Source of the DNA: Multifurca ochricompacta
Lineage: Eukaryota; Basidiomycota; Agaricomycetes; Russulales; Russulaceae
Assembly: GCA_022496185.1 (NCBI GenBank)
Contig: WTXG01000153.1
Span: 24,015-88,014 of the forward strand
Length of the DNA stretch: 64,000 nt
Reading direction: 5' to 3'
The notes below the pieces were generated by a model. It saw only the letters and a list, made by a program, of their open reading frames with translations, did no database searches and was not told the DNA's origin. Of the stretch, positions 21,099 to 31,486 are shown in pieces (within the stretch, counting starts at the first letter, position 1; each line of letters opens with the position of its first letter). The position numbers and the translations under genes were made by a program.

Positions 21099-22341
21099 TG
21101 TTACGCTCAGCGGAGCGTTCTGTGCGGCATGCACAGGTCGGCGCGGGTCCATTACCTCAGCCATGAGCCTAGCACAATAAGGCTAGACTCTGGGCACTGT
21201 CTAGCTCCGGAATCGGTTAAGGTTTGGTGCTATAATCAAGCACAGAGGGAGACGGGATGAGCCAGCCAAAGGGAGCTAATCCCCTAAGGCTGTTAAGTGG
21301 GGACAGGGCCCAGTTGCTGTGCCGGAAGCACACCAAGCACACTGGAGCCCTGGGGAATGGCAGAGGGGTTCAAAGGGAAGGGTACACACCCATTGCCAGA
21401 GGCAATGGGGGTCCCTGCAGGGATCTCAAGGACGCAAAAAGAGGGGAAAAGGCTTCTGATGTATTGGGGTCTAAGATCTCTAGGCTGAAGGCCCAAGAGG
21501 TCAAATCTAGGGTTGTACAAACTGTCTACAGGGTCTTATATACTGTATGGGGATCTGGTTTGTAGCTAATCAGGAACAGGGTCAGAGTCCTTATCATCCA
21601 ATAGCAGATAAGATGTCAAATATAGTCCATGATAAGGATAAGCCTTATCAGAAGCATAATCATGTGGGACAGCCCCACAGGAGTCATATCAGTGTGGGAG
21701 GATTCCCACCAGGGTCAGGGGTAAATGGGGAGATAACAGGTCCCACAGGAGTCAGGGTGGATGTGGGAATACTCCCACAGGAATCAGAGAAGCGAATGAT
21801 AAGCCAGATGGGCCATGTGATCAGAAAGGGTAAATGATCAGATGAAGATGCTGTGATCAGGGTCAGGGATCACATGGTCCAAAGTCACATGGTCAGGGAT
21901 CACATGGTCAAGGGTCACATGGCCAGGAGTCACATGACTGGCAGAGGGTCAAGTACAAGCCAAAGTTGTCTAGTTGTCTGGACTGGTCAGATTGGCAGGG
22001 ACAATGTCAGGGGTTCCTATGGGTGTCAAGCACAGGGACAGGGTCAGGAGCAGTGGCCAAGGCATAAGCCAAGGCAGCAAGGAAGGGTGGTGTACATCCA
22101 ACAGTGTAGCAGCTTAACTACCAGCAGGTTAGGTGTAAATGGCAGCATGGGAGGTCAGTCCTATGAACAATGTCACAGGAATCAGGGTAGGGTCCTGGGC
22201 ACACAGGCCACAGGCATCAGGAAGGTCCCAAGGCAGCATACCAAGGGCATAAGGGAGTGGTCCAGAGAAGGGGAAAGTCAAGGATGGTGCAAAGAATAAG
22301 GCATGGTGTGCAGGGCCAGGAAAAAGAGTAGGGTTGTAACA
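21099..22341 (+). repeat. Element D2, probable solo LTR (1243 bp)
   Basis: It begins TGTTACGCTCAGCGG and ends GGGTTGTAACA, with an exact 5-bp duplication ATTTA (21094-21098 and 22342-22346). It interrupts C2 gag. It is close to D1 and D3 in its right two thirds, including the CACATGG repeats and the CCCATTGCC/GGCAATGGG hairpin near 21390. Confidence 0.92.
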
Positions 22342-22974
22342 ATTTAGGAACCTTTGTACAAGGTCCTGAGGGGAAAGGCGGTCAGGGGGACCTGACACCA
22401 GGATGGAGCCAGCAATGGTGGAGTAGGATGGAGGTAGGGATTGGAGCAAAATGAAGCTCATCTGGAGATCAGAGATCTCCATCCCATTTTCCTTGAGGGT
22501 ACTCCTCACATCCAACACATGCTGCAACTGGGGTCTGAATTGTTTACCCTCCTCCAAGCAGAAGGAGGACACAGAACACCACAAGTTGTAGGTGGCCATG
22601 CTACCTACTGAGCCATAGAGCGATTCCAAATGCTCATACTTGGCATTGACAGAAGGATAAGTTCTGTCAGAGGCAATTTGGGAGTATGTTTCTGGCGATG
22701 TGACCATCACCAGAACTCCCATGAGGACTTCCTCAACTCTATTCCACTCCAAGTACATCGGCTCCAACCAAAGTGCAAAGCACTTGGCATATTCGTCATC
22801 CTTTTCTCCATCCTCTGGCTTGGGAGGATTCAGGAATTCAGGGGCATCATGCATGATGTGCCTCTTCATTCCGTTTATCCTCAGCAGGGTGGTAAAAGAC
22901 ACCAACCACTGCTGCCAGTTGGAGCCATCAAGTTTATCAAACTTGAAGGTGGGTGGGAAGACAATGGAAGACAT
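22342..22974 (-). pseudogene. C2 gag, N-terminal part, cut by D2
   Basis: ATG at 22974 opens a Copia-type Gag (MSSIVFPPTFKFDKLDGSNW, then WQQWLVSFTTLLRINGM). Further on come KYEHLESLYGSVGSMATYNLW and MEISDLQMSFILLQSLPPSY, both typical of Copia Gag (UBN2-like) proteins. C4 gag is its homologue. At 22342 the frame runs into D2 and resumes at 21098. Confidence 0.9.
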
Positions 22975-23893
22975 TTGAGATGATTAAAAAGGTTGATCCT
23001 GGTTCCAAGGAGCAGTTAGAACCAGTTGTCCAGGTCTCATTTAAGAGGGCCCATCCATTCTGTGGCGCTATGCTTCAGAACTTAAGAAAGTCCTGCCTCT
23101 AATGTGTGACTTCTAAGTAGTATAGTAGGCTATCTAGTGCCATCTACAACAAGTCCTAAGCCCACATCAGGGGGACATTGTGTAAATAGATGGGGAGTCA
23201 TGTCATGGAGGAGCCAACTGCAAGTTCCACTAGAGACAAAGGGTATAGAGCCCTTCCTCTAGTGCTGGTGGTGGAGTCCATGATTAAGCCCTAGATGATT
23301 GGGGCCATGACTATAGTAGACTATTAGGTTTCCTCTGGTTGGGGTGAACCCCCAATGAAAGCAGCGGGTACTTCTGCCCAGAGACAAAACCCTCTAGCTA
23401 CTGTGTAAATACTATAGTAGTTCAAGCCTACTTGTATCAAGCCCAAGCATCATGGGAGTGACTACCCATGCCTTGTTCTAGACCCTAAACTCTACCAGCA
23501 GGTCGCTAAACCTGGCTTATGGATTGAGCCAAGCATTGACTGAACCTATAGCCCCAAGCCTTCTGGGCAAGTGGCCTACTAAGACTATGGATGGGATGAA
23601 AACCCAGCTATAACTATGAATACTATTTACTTAGAGCGCACATGAGGAACTCAAGGTGTTTCACCCGCTTAGGGTCCCTCATCACCTCTTGCAAGAATCC
23701 CCTGAGGGACTAGCCAGACAGATCAAGGTGGGCACATGAAGTGCACCACCTTGTGGACAGTTAAGGGCAAGAGAAACATGAAATCAAAGCTCACTGTGAC
23801 TGTGATTGGGAAAGGAAGAAGTCTTGAAGCAGTGAGCTTGAAGAAAGGTTTGGACTGATCAAAAAGGAAAAGAACAGATCAGTTAAGCATGCT
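22975..23893 (-). other. C2 5' leader, no coding signal
   Basis: About 920 bases between the primer-binding site and the gag ATG. I see no long frame and no known motif on either strand. It is longer than the leader of C4 (about 350 bases), so it may contain an unrecognised insertion, but I find no duplicated ends. Confidence 0.6.
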
Positions 23894-23907
23894 CAGGGCC
23901 CATAACC
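23894..23907 (-). promoter_or_regulatory. C2 primer-binding site, initiator tRNA-Met anticodon arm
   Basis: Directly inside the 5' LTR the minus strand reads GGTTATGGGCCCTG. Its complement CAGGGCCCATAACC resembles the anticodon arm of initiator tRNA-Met around the CAT anticodon, not a tRNA 3' end. Copia of Drosophila is primed by such a half-tRNA. C4 has the same site. Confidence 0.75.
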
Positions 23908-24411
23908 TGTCGAACAGGCATGAGGCGCAGCATACTGACTGTAAGTGTTAGCAGGTTAGGCTAGACAAAGACAAGTTAACTTCAGAGATAGAAGAAACTC
24001 TATTATACTATACTACTGACCTAGACAAAGACAAGTTACTATTGAAGCGTTAGTCTCAAGGTATAATAGTAAGTAAGAGAAGGGACTTACACTTCAGATA
24101 TAGAAGAAACTCTGAAGTGTAAGAGACGAAACAGACACCCTTATATACTCTTAAAGAGGTGGTCTGTGCACTGGGAATAAGTCCATGAGTGCCAGACAAA
24201 GTCCAAACAACAAACATGAGGGAGAAAGGCCATTGGCCACTACAGAAATCACATGTTACATGGTGTATCAGTCAGCTACTGCGGAATGTGAGAAAGAAAG
24301 TAATAATGATAATGTAAAAGTCCGAAACTCCGGTATCTAATCTAATCTACAAAGTAGCTAATCTAATCACCTGATGCCTGAAGCATCACCAAACATCTTC
24401 TGTGTTCAACA
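23908..24411 (-). repeat. C2 5' LTR (504 bp)
   Basis: Same length and ends as the 15268-15771 copy. The sequence right of it continues the B1 LTR. Confidence 0.94.
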
Positions 24412-24618
24412 GGTCTGTCCTTGGATTTATTGTAGCCCTTAAATACAATGTAGCTACTATGAAGTCATAGTCTAGAATCTTGTACAAATGATATCATACT
24501 AAGTCACAAGGGTCATGACATCAACTATGAGATCATACTAGGGTCACAAGGTCTATGACATCAACTATGAGATCATCAATCAGATGACATGGGAGTTGAA
24601 TCCCTTGTCCAGGCTATG
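24412..24618 (-). repeat. Right-hand fragment of the B1 5' LTR
   Basis: It carries, on the minus strand, the TATTTAAGG promoter-like block that precedes the transcript start in other family B LTRs, and ATGATATCATACTA, also in the B2 LTR. D4 cuts it at 24618. The LTR continues at 25785-25889. Confidence 0.6.
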
Positions 24619-25784
24619 TGTTACAACCCCACTCTTTTCCCTGACCCTTCCTTGATGCCATACCCACTCCTGACCTCTGCCTTCTGCACATATGACCCTT
24701 GCCTCTATAACTCTACTGCCTGATTCCTGTGGCTTGTATGCCCAGGACCCCACCCTGATGCCTGTGACATGATGCTCTCAGGACCCCTTACCCTTGATAC
24801 CTGCACCTGACTCACTGATAGTTCAGCTACTGTGCTGATGGCTGCATTCCCCTTTCCCCTGATGCTTGGCCTCTGTTTTGGCCAGCATCTGTACCCTGTC
24901 CCTGTGGCTGACACCCATAGGATCTCTGACACTGTCCCTGCCAAACCTGACTCTGAATACAAGATGACTTTGGCTTGCATTTGCCCCTCCAGGCCACATG
25001 ACCTGTAGGCACATGACCTATCATGTGACCCTTGACCATGTGACCTCTTTGACCATGTGATCTTGGGCTTTGATCATGACTCCTTAGATCATCTGACCCA
25101 TCAATCACTTGACCCTCTTCTCTGACTCCTGTGGGAGTATTCCCACACTGATAGGACTCCTGTGGGGCTGCCCCACATGACTATGCTTCTGATAAGGCTT
25201 ATCCTTATCATGGACTATATTTAACATCTTAGCTACTATTGGATGATAAGGACTTGATTATCTACAGTACCAGATCTCTGATACAGTACTTAAGACCCTG
25301 TAGACAGTCAGTAGAACCCCAGACTTGACATCTTGTACCTTCAGCCTAGATATCTCTGATTCGGAAATCCACTGCACCCTTTGCCCCTTTACACTTTTGA
25401 CCTCCCTGAAGGGACCCCATTGCCTCTGGCAATGGGTGTGCACCTTTCCCTTTGAACCTGTCCCCTTTCCCTTCATTCCCTTTGGCTTTAGTCTGCTTGG
25501 TGTGCTTCTAGCACTGCAGCTAAGCCTGATTCCAGCTTAACAGTCAGAGGGGATTAGCTCCCTTTGACTGACTCTTCCTGTCTCCCTCAGCACCTGGTTA
25601 TGGTGCAGATCCTCTCCCTTCTGATGCTAAGAAGGCCTGGTGCAGCTTGCCAGGCTGTGCCAGGCTTGTCACAAGCCCAGAGGCACTGTCCTGGGAGTAC
25701 AGAGCCCACTCCTGCAGCCGAGGCCCTGAACAGATCCCGCAGACCTGTGCATGTCGCACAGGAAATGCCCTGCTGAGCATTACA
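24619..25784 (-). repeat. Element D4, probable solo LTR, reverse orientation (1166 bp)
   Basis: On the plus strand it reads TGTTACAACCCC...CTGAGCATTACA, the reverse of D1-D3, with an exact 5-bp duplication CTATG (24614-24618 and 25785-25789). It is the most diverged and shortest copy, but keeps the GGCAATGGG hairpin near 25430 and the CATGTGACC repeats at 25015-25085. Confidence 0.9.
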
Positions 25785-25889
25785 CTATGGCCATCAGATA
25801 AGTGGATCTGATAAGGTATACAGTGAAAGAAAGGGACATAGAAGACAAAAAAGAGAGAAAACGCAAAATACTAGCAAGAAAGTGTCACA
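25785..25889 (-). repeat. Outer end of the B1 5' LTR
   Basis: It ends AAAGTGTCACA, i.e. the LTR starts TGTGACACTTT on the minus strand, matching the TGTGAC start of family B LTRs. B4 internal sequence follows. Confidence 0.6.
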
Positions 25890-26400
25890 GTCAGTGTTGT
25901 CGGTTATTTGCATTGGGATCACAAATGGAAAGGAAGTTGTCAAGGCTGCAAGATTCGTTTCTATGGATGTCAATGTGGATTCCTGGAGCAGTCTTGCTTC
26001 CAGTCAAGGTTCAAGCAGGAATTCAGGATTCATGGGTTTGGTGTCATGTGGGATGCTGTCAATCAGGGAATCACTTGCAAGCTGCGCGAAACAGTTTCGG
26101 AATTCAGGTGGTATGTCATCTGATGGAGGGGTCTGGGATTCACGCACTGAGTTGCACTTCTGGATTTTGGGCAAGGGACACATTGTCATCGCCTTGTGAT
26201 TCTGGTGAGTCGTTTCTGGTTTTCTGGTTGGGAGAAGCCCTTTATTGCAAGAACAGCAAGTTGAATATAGGAATTGATTGGAGCGTTGTCAGCTCCAAGG
26301 TCATGGTTTGGGTTCAGTGTCGAGGCAAGGGACACATCATTGTTGCCTTGTGCGTTCAGTGAGTTCTGCTTCTTTCTGGGGTTGTAGAAGTCTGTTCTAA
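25890..26400 (-). pseudogene. B4 5' internal sequence and start of gag, cut by B1
   Basis: On the minus strand the frame after the LTR (26186-26428) has CDIRTDF and QGNNDVSLA, matching the N-terminal Gag of B2 (CDIRTDF, QGDDNVSLA). A second fragment at 26004-26189 keeps an acidic, Pro-rich composition. The rest of B4 is not seen left of B1. The self-primer complement AAGTCTGTTCT lies at 26388-26398. Confidence 0.75.
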
Positions 26401-27061
26401 TGTCACAGCCAGATCTCTGCTGTGTCAAGATCGTTCAAACTGCAGTCCCTCAGGATATGGGGCACACGCAAGGTCAAGGTCAAGACTGTCTAGGGCAAGT
26501 CTTCAAGGGGTGTCAAAGTGAACTACAAAGAGCTGTGGTCAAGGTTCAAGGCCCACAAGATATAAGAGGGGCATGCATGTGAGCAGGGAGGCAAAGCAGT
26601 GGCAATAGGCCCTGCTGGAAGTCTGGGGAGAAGGCTTCCTAAGTTGCAGCTTAGGAAGTTCAAGGGAGAAATTCTGGTGAAGTCAAGTAGACCTGTATTA
26701 GATACAAGAGAACAGACTTAAAGTCTGTTTCTCCAGTGTGTCCTACTTAAGTACAAGTATTCTAGTGTCTTTGTAAGTAAAGTAGAATGTAGTATAGTAA
26801 ATATACAAGTGAATCTCTAGTGGGAACTGAAGCAGGAATTGCAAGTGGTGTTGCACCCACTCCAAAGGCAGATCAGTGTCCATCAAGTCAGTCTGAGGAA
26901 TTTAGCAATTAGATAATAAAGATCCATCAGCTCCAGTCACATGACTTGGAGTGAGAAGTGTCGAAAATGTTGAAACAAAAGTTGAATGCGTGTGGGTTGA
27001 AAAACTGTCACAAGCATGTCACAAACACATCACAAACTGTTACATTGACAAAAGCGTCACA
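26401..27061 (-). repeat. B4 5' LTR (661 bp)
   Basis: It begins TGTGACGCTTTTG on the minus strand (right end 27061) and ends GGCTGTGACA (left end 26401). It shares the GCTTCCTAAGTTGCAGCTTAG palindromic block and AGAACAGACTT (26709-26719) with the B3 LTR and the solo LTR at 32793. B4 inserted in the 5' LTR of C4, which resumes at 27062. Confidence 0.9.
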
Positions 27062-27269
27062 CTTTTACTGTACAGTTCACTTCAGTTCTGACCATCATAA
27101 CTGAAGTGAGTATTTTGTTATCTTATCTTTACCTATGTAGCTAATGCATACTAGTTACAACTACCATTCTAGGTAAAGACTAATATATTGTCAGTTCTGA
27201 CCATCATAACTGAATTACAACTACCATTCTAGGTAGTTTGGATTATCTAACCTCAGGCTGCATTCTTTA
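27062..27269 (+). repeat. C4 5' LTR, right part
   Basis: It shares TTTTACTGTACAGTTCACTT and the TCTGACCATCATAACTGAA block with the 3' LTR at 34370-34665, and ends GGCTGCATTCTTTA just before the primer site. The TCTGACCATCATAACTGA segment is present twice here and once in the 3' LTR. Confidence 0.8.
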
Positions 27270-27284
27270 GGTTATGGGCCCTGG
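27270..27284 (+). promoter_or_regulatory. C4 primer-binding site
   Basis: GGTTATGGGCCCTGG abuts the LTR end and equals the C2 site, complementary to an initiator tRNA-Met anticodon arm. The leader to 27633 (about 350 bases) has no coding signal. Confidence 0.72.
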
Positions 27285-27633
27285 CTGTAACTGAATTAAT
27301 CCAGAAGAAGATCGAATTTCATACACAAGCTTCCTTACTCAGTAATTCATGCATTTTTGCATCTCCCGATAAGGCAAGCCTCTGTTCTTTTGTAGTCCTA
27401 TTCCCTGGTCCCTGGAACCAGTGGATCGGTGTAGACTGGGCCCCTCACCGGGCTTTGTGCAAGCCATGCAATGGAGCGTGGCAATGCTGAAGCATGTGTG
27501 AGCAATCCCTTATCGGGACTGGACCCTTTGCGGTTCAGAGCAAACAGTTGGATACATCAGGACTTGATTGGTCTTCATGATCTGGGTCTGACAGCTCCTC
27601 TACCCAGATTGGAAATTGTTGCTTACACGCACC

Positions 27634-28905
27634 ATGGCACCTGCATTCACTTTCCCACCCTCTGCTGCAATTGAGATCCTAGATGGATTGAACTGGCCAG
27701 TCTGGTCAGCGCAAATGATGGCCCTGTTCCATTTGAATGGTGTCCAGAACCACCTGCTTGAAGACAAGCCTGCTAGCCCTCCTGCTGACTGGGAGGCTAC
27801 TGAAGGGGTTCTCTTAGCAATCCTCAAGCTCTATGCTCAGAAGGATGTCTGGACAGCTGTGTTACAAACCCCGTTGTGTCGTCTCTTTTCCTTTTCCCTT
27901 CACATGACTTGCTGTTTGGATGTGTTTGACCCTTTGTTGACTGTGCTGTGACTGGCATTGTACTTGTTTGTTCCTTATCTCTGACTCATGCTGTGCTTAT
28001 CTATGACTCGTACTTTACATCAGGACACTTACATATTTTCCCACCAGAATCATGACTATACCGGATTCATCTATGTATATTCTCATCTGGCCCACTTGAC
28101 CCTGTTCCCCATTTAGATACATTATGACTCTGTTGATACATTGAGTATGTCACTCCAATTCAGACTCTGATCTCTATCACATATATAAGGCCTGCCTAGA
28201 TAGCCTGTATGCCTTAGACTCGACTTCTTAATCGACTTGGTGCATTACCTTCTGGGTGATCCTAAGACCCGACTCTTGAATCGTCTCAGTGCTTCTGGCA
28301 CTTTTCCGCTCACCAACACTAAGGGATTAGCTCCTTTGTGTTGACTTCTCACCCGACCTCTGTGTACTTGAAAGACAGTACATACTTGACTTCATAGTTT
28401 TGCTACATGACCTGCCACACATTGTGCCAAATGCCTGCACCAGGCGTTACAAGCTGTGGCAGATGATACTAAGTTTGTCACATGTAAAGCAAAATGGGAC
28501 AAGCTCAAACACGTCTATGGGGGAGTTGGATCTATGTCTGCATTCAATACTTGGTCTGCCCTCACTGGCACCATGCTGGATGAGTCCTCCCCCATGCTCC
28601 TGCAATTGCAGAAACTCAATGATGCCTGTGTCACACTCAAAAACAACAAGATGGAGATTTCAGATCTCCAGTTTAGTTTCATCCTGATCAAAGCACTTCC
28701 TGAATCGTACTCTGCCATTGCATCCACCATACTAGCATCTGGATCGCCAAAGGATCTTACCCCTCAGACTATCCAAGAGTGGATTCTGAATGAGGAAGGT
28801 TGTCAATCTGGTGGTTCTGCCTCACTCAACAAAGCTGCACCCATCAAACAAAAGCATGACAAGAAGAATACCAAATGTTTCTATTGTCAGAAGAAAGGGC
28901 ACAAG
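27634..28905 (+). pseudogene. C4 gag with CCHC start, split by a solo LTR and by D3
   Basis: ATG at 27634 opens a Copia Gag (MAPAFTFPPSAAIEILDGLNW, WPVWSAQMMALFHLNG). The frame breaks at 27859 and resumes at 28452 with GGVGSMSAFNTWSALTGTM and MEISDLQFSFILIKALPESY. It reaches the nucleocapsid knuckle CFYCQKKGHK at 28905, where D3 cuts it. After D3 (30196) it continues KAVECWKK, completing the CCHC knuckle. Confidence 0.9.
27860..28451 (+). repeat. Family A solo LTR (592 bp), A2 subtype
   Basis: It starts TGTTACAAACCCCG, ends CAGGCGTTACA, and has an exact duplication AGCTG (27855-27859 and 28452-28456). It is closest to the A2 3' LTR. It interrupts C4 gag. Confidence 0.93.
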
Positions 28906-30195
28906 TGTAATGCTCAGTGAGGCGTCCTGTGCAACATGCATGAGTTGGTGCGGGCCCACTAGCTCGGACCTAACATTTGGCTCAGACTAACGTCCAGCTC
29001 ACCCAAGGCTCTGGGTCCAGGATCTGCAACAGGCCTGGCACAACAGGGCCAGGCCTCTAGCTTCAAGGTAGACAGGGATTTGTGCTATAATCAAGCACAG
29101 AGGGAGATGGGAAGAGTCAGCCAAAGGGAGCTAATCCCCTAAGGCTGTTGAGTGGGGATCAGGCTCAGCTGCAGTGCCAGAAGCACATCAAGCAAACTGG
29201 GCTCAAAAGAAGTGAAGGATGTAAAAGAGGGGAAACCAGAGCAGCAATGGCATCTGGGTCAAGGAATGAGATCTGGGGACAAAGTGCACACCCATTGCCA
29301 GAGGCAATGGGGTCCTTCCAGTGATGCAAAGAAGGCAAAAAGGACTTAGAAGTCCAGTCTGTATTCCATGATCAGGGAAACTCTAGGCTGAAGACCCAAG
29401 AGGTCAAATCTAAGGTTGTACAAACTGTCTACAGGGTCTTATATACTGTATGGGGATCTGGTTTGTAGCTAATCAGGAACAGGGTCAGAGTCCTTATCAT
29501 CCAATAGCAGATAAGATGTCAAATATAGTCCATGATAAGGATAAGCCTTATCAGAAGCATAATCATGTGGGACAGCCCCACAGGAGTCATATCAGTGTGG
29601 GAGGATTCCCACCAGGGTCAGGGGTAAATGGGGAGATAACAGGTCCCACAGGAGTCAGGGTGGATGTGGGAATACTCCCACAGGAATCAGAGAAGCAAAT
29701 GATAAGCCAGATGGGCCATGTGATCAGAAAGGGGTAAATGATCAGATGAAGATGCTGTGATCAGGGTCAGGGATCACATGGCCAAGGGTCACATGGCCAG
29801 GAGTCACATGACTGGCAGAGGGTCAAGTACAAGCCAAAGTCAGAGATTAGATTGGCAGGGACAGTGTCAGAGATCCCATGGGTGTCAAGCACAGGGACAG
29901 GGGTACTGGCCAAGGCATAAGCCAAAGCAATAAGGAAGGGTGATGTACATCCAACAGTATAGCAGCAGAACTACCATCAGGTTAGGTGTAAATGGCAGCA
30001 AGGGAGGTTGGTCCTGTGAGCAGCAGGTCACAGGCATCAGGTAAGGTCCTGGGCACACAGGCCACAGGCATCAGGAAGATCCCAAGGCAGCATACCAAGG
30101 GCATCAGGGAGTGGTCCAGAGAGGGGGAAAGTCAAGGATGGTGCAAAGAATAAGGCATGGTGTGCAGGGTCAGGAAAAAGAGTAGGGTTGTAACA
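28906..30195 (+). repeat. Element D3, probable solo LTR (1290 bp)
   Basis: It begins TGTAATGCTCAGTGAGG and ends GGGTTGTAACA, with an exact 5-bp duplication ACAAG (28901-28905 and 30196-30200). The 95-codon frame of D1 and D2 recurs at 29450-29737. It splits the knuckle of C4 gag. Confidence 0.92.
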
Positions 30196-31480
30196 ACAAG
30201 GCTGTAGAGTGCTGGAAGAAGAAAAAGGATCTGGAGGAGGAGAAGGGATTGGAGACTGCACAGGCCAGTAACAAGGCTGTTAACGTGCACTTAGCAGTTC
30301 AGACAGTGTCTATCATAGAGATAGGCAATGACAATGACGATCTTTGCATTTCCCTTTACTCAGCTGTGTGATCACATTGGATGATGGATTCCGGTGCAAC
30401 ACATCATATCACCCCAAATCGGTCTGACTTTATTCAGTATACTCCAGCAGCTGGCATTGTACACCTGGGAGATAACTCAAATGTGCGACAAATTGGGGTT
30501 GGGACTGTGGTATTCAAGACCACTGCAGGTAGTAGAGGTTCTGAGATCACCTTAAGCAACATGCTGCACATACCAGACGTTACAATGTGTTTCATTTCTA
30601 TGTGTGCACTTGCTCAGAAGGGGGCTCAGATCTCTTTCACAGATAAGATTTTCACGATCTCAGTCTGAGACCAGACAGTAGCGCAGGGTTACCTGGAGGA
30701 CAACCTATACTGGCTGGATGCCTCCATGGCTGGACTCAATGTGCACGCTCAAACATCACAACCTATTGACATCTGGCATTGCCACATGGGGCATATGTCA
30801 TACAACACCCTCAAGCGGTATCATGAATCTGTCAAGGGGATATCATTAGATGCTCTGATCGATCAACATCAGTTGCCATGCCCCAGGTGTGAGCTCGGGA
30901 AACACACATGACTCCCCTTTAAGTCCTCTCACAAGCGATCAGACTGGTGGCTACAGATTGTTCACAGCGATCTGGCCAGCCTGATGCAGGTTCAGTCTAT
31001 TCAAGGCATGCTCTACATTGCAACATTTATTGATGACTACTCTAGACATGGTGTGGTCTACTTCCTCAGATCCAAAGATCAGTGTGCAACAGCATTTCAG
31101 AAATTCCTAGCTTGGGCTGAGACTCAATCATTGGAAAAAATGCTAGCCTTGCACTCAGATCATGGGGGGAGTACATGTCAGGTGCACTTAGAGCTGTACT
31201 GGACAAATGGGGGATTGAGCATAAGTTGACGATGCTGGGATCGCCACAACAAAATGGCATAGCCAAGAGATGGAATAGGACCATCATGGACAAGGCACAC
31301 TCTATGTTACACAGTGCTGGCCTGTCCCTTGGCTTCTGGGAGTTGGCAGTGGACACTGCTGTTCATACTTACAACAGAACTCCCACCTGAACTATAGGTT
31401 GGCGCACACCTCATGAGCTCTGGAGTGCTGGTCACACTCCAGACATCTCTTATTTCCACATCTTTGGATGCAAGGCATAT
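30196..31480 (+). pseudogene. C4 protease, pre-integrase domain and integrase
   Basis: The frames give the protease site (WMMDSGATHHITPN), the pre-integrase motif (DIWHCHMGHMSYNTLKRYH), the zinc Cys pair (CPRCELGKH) and the integrase core: HSDLASLM and LHSDHGG for the two Asp, NGIAKRWNRTIMDK where the Glu is expected but reads Lys (A-K-R, against A-E-R in C2). TGA stops after SLYSAV, TISV and GKHT, another after RTPT and a frameshift near 31165 inactivate it. The GKHT stop falls where the matching C2 position is followed by LPFP, consistent with a lost Arg. Confidence 0.88.
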
Positions 31481-31486
31481 GTTCAT

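Larger units (their letters stand above)
15268..24411 (-). mobile_element. Ty1/Copia element C2, complete with LTRs and target duplication
   Basis: Two 504-bp LTRs (15268-15771 and 23908-24411) with termini TGTTGAACA...TGTTCGACA bound a minus-strand Copia element: leader, gag, protease, integrase, RT and RNase H in Copia order. The duplication GGTCT at 15263-15267 and 24412-24416 is exact. A hAT-like element (18545-19859) interrupts integrase and D2 (21099-22341) interrupts gag, so without them it is about 6.6 kb. It landed in the 5' LTR of B1. Confidence 0.95.
8293..25889 (-). mobile_element. Ty3/Gypsy element B1 with nested insertions
   Basis: On the minus strand this is a family B chromovirus: 5' LTR remnants on the right, then gag, protease, RT, RNase H, integrase and chromodomain, ending at 8293 exactly where B3 has its LTR boundary (purine tract read as CAATGGGGGTGA on the minus strand). 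It is interrupted by D1 in pol, and by C3, C2 and D4 in the 5' LTR. The right end is TGTCACA at 25889. It is far poorer in CpG than its sister B3, with TG or CA at many positions where B3 has CG. No matching LTR stands at the left end. Confidence 0.75.

Noticed and set aside
22975..23907. Host gene in the C2 leader
   Set aside because: No long frame, no splice-supported coding pattern and no recognised motif on either strand.
25892..26199. Plus-strand frame of 105 codons
   Set aside because: It is antisense to the B4 gag fragment, which matches B2 gag on the minus strand; there is no domain or family match.
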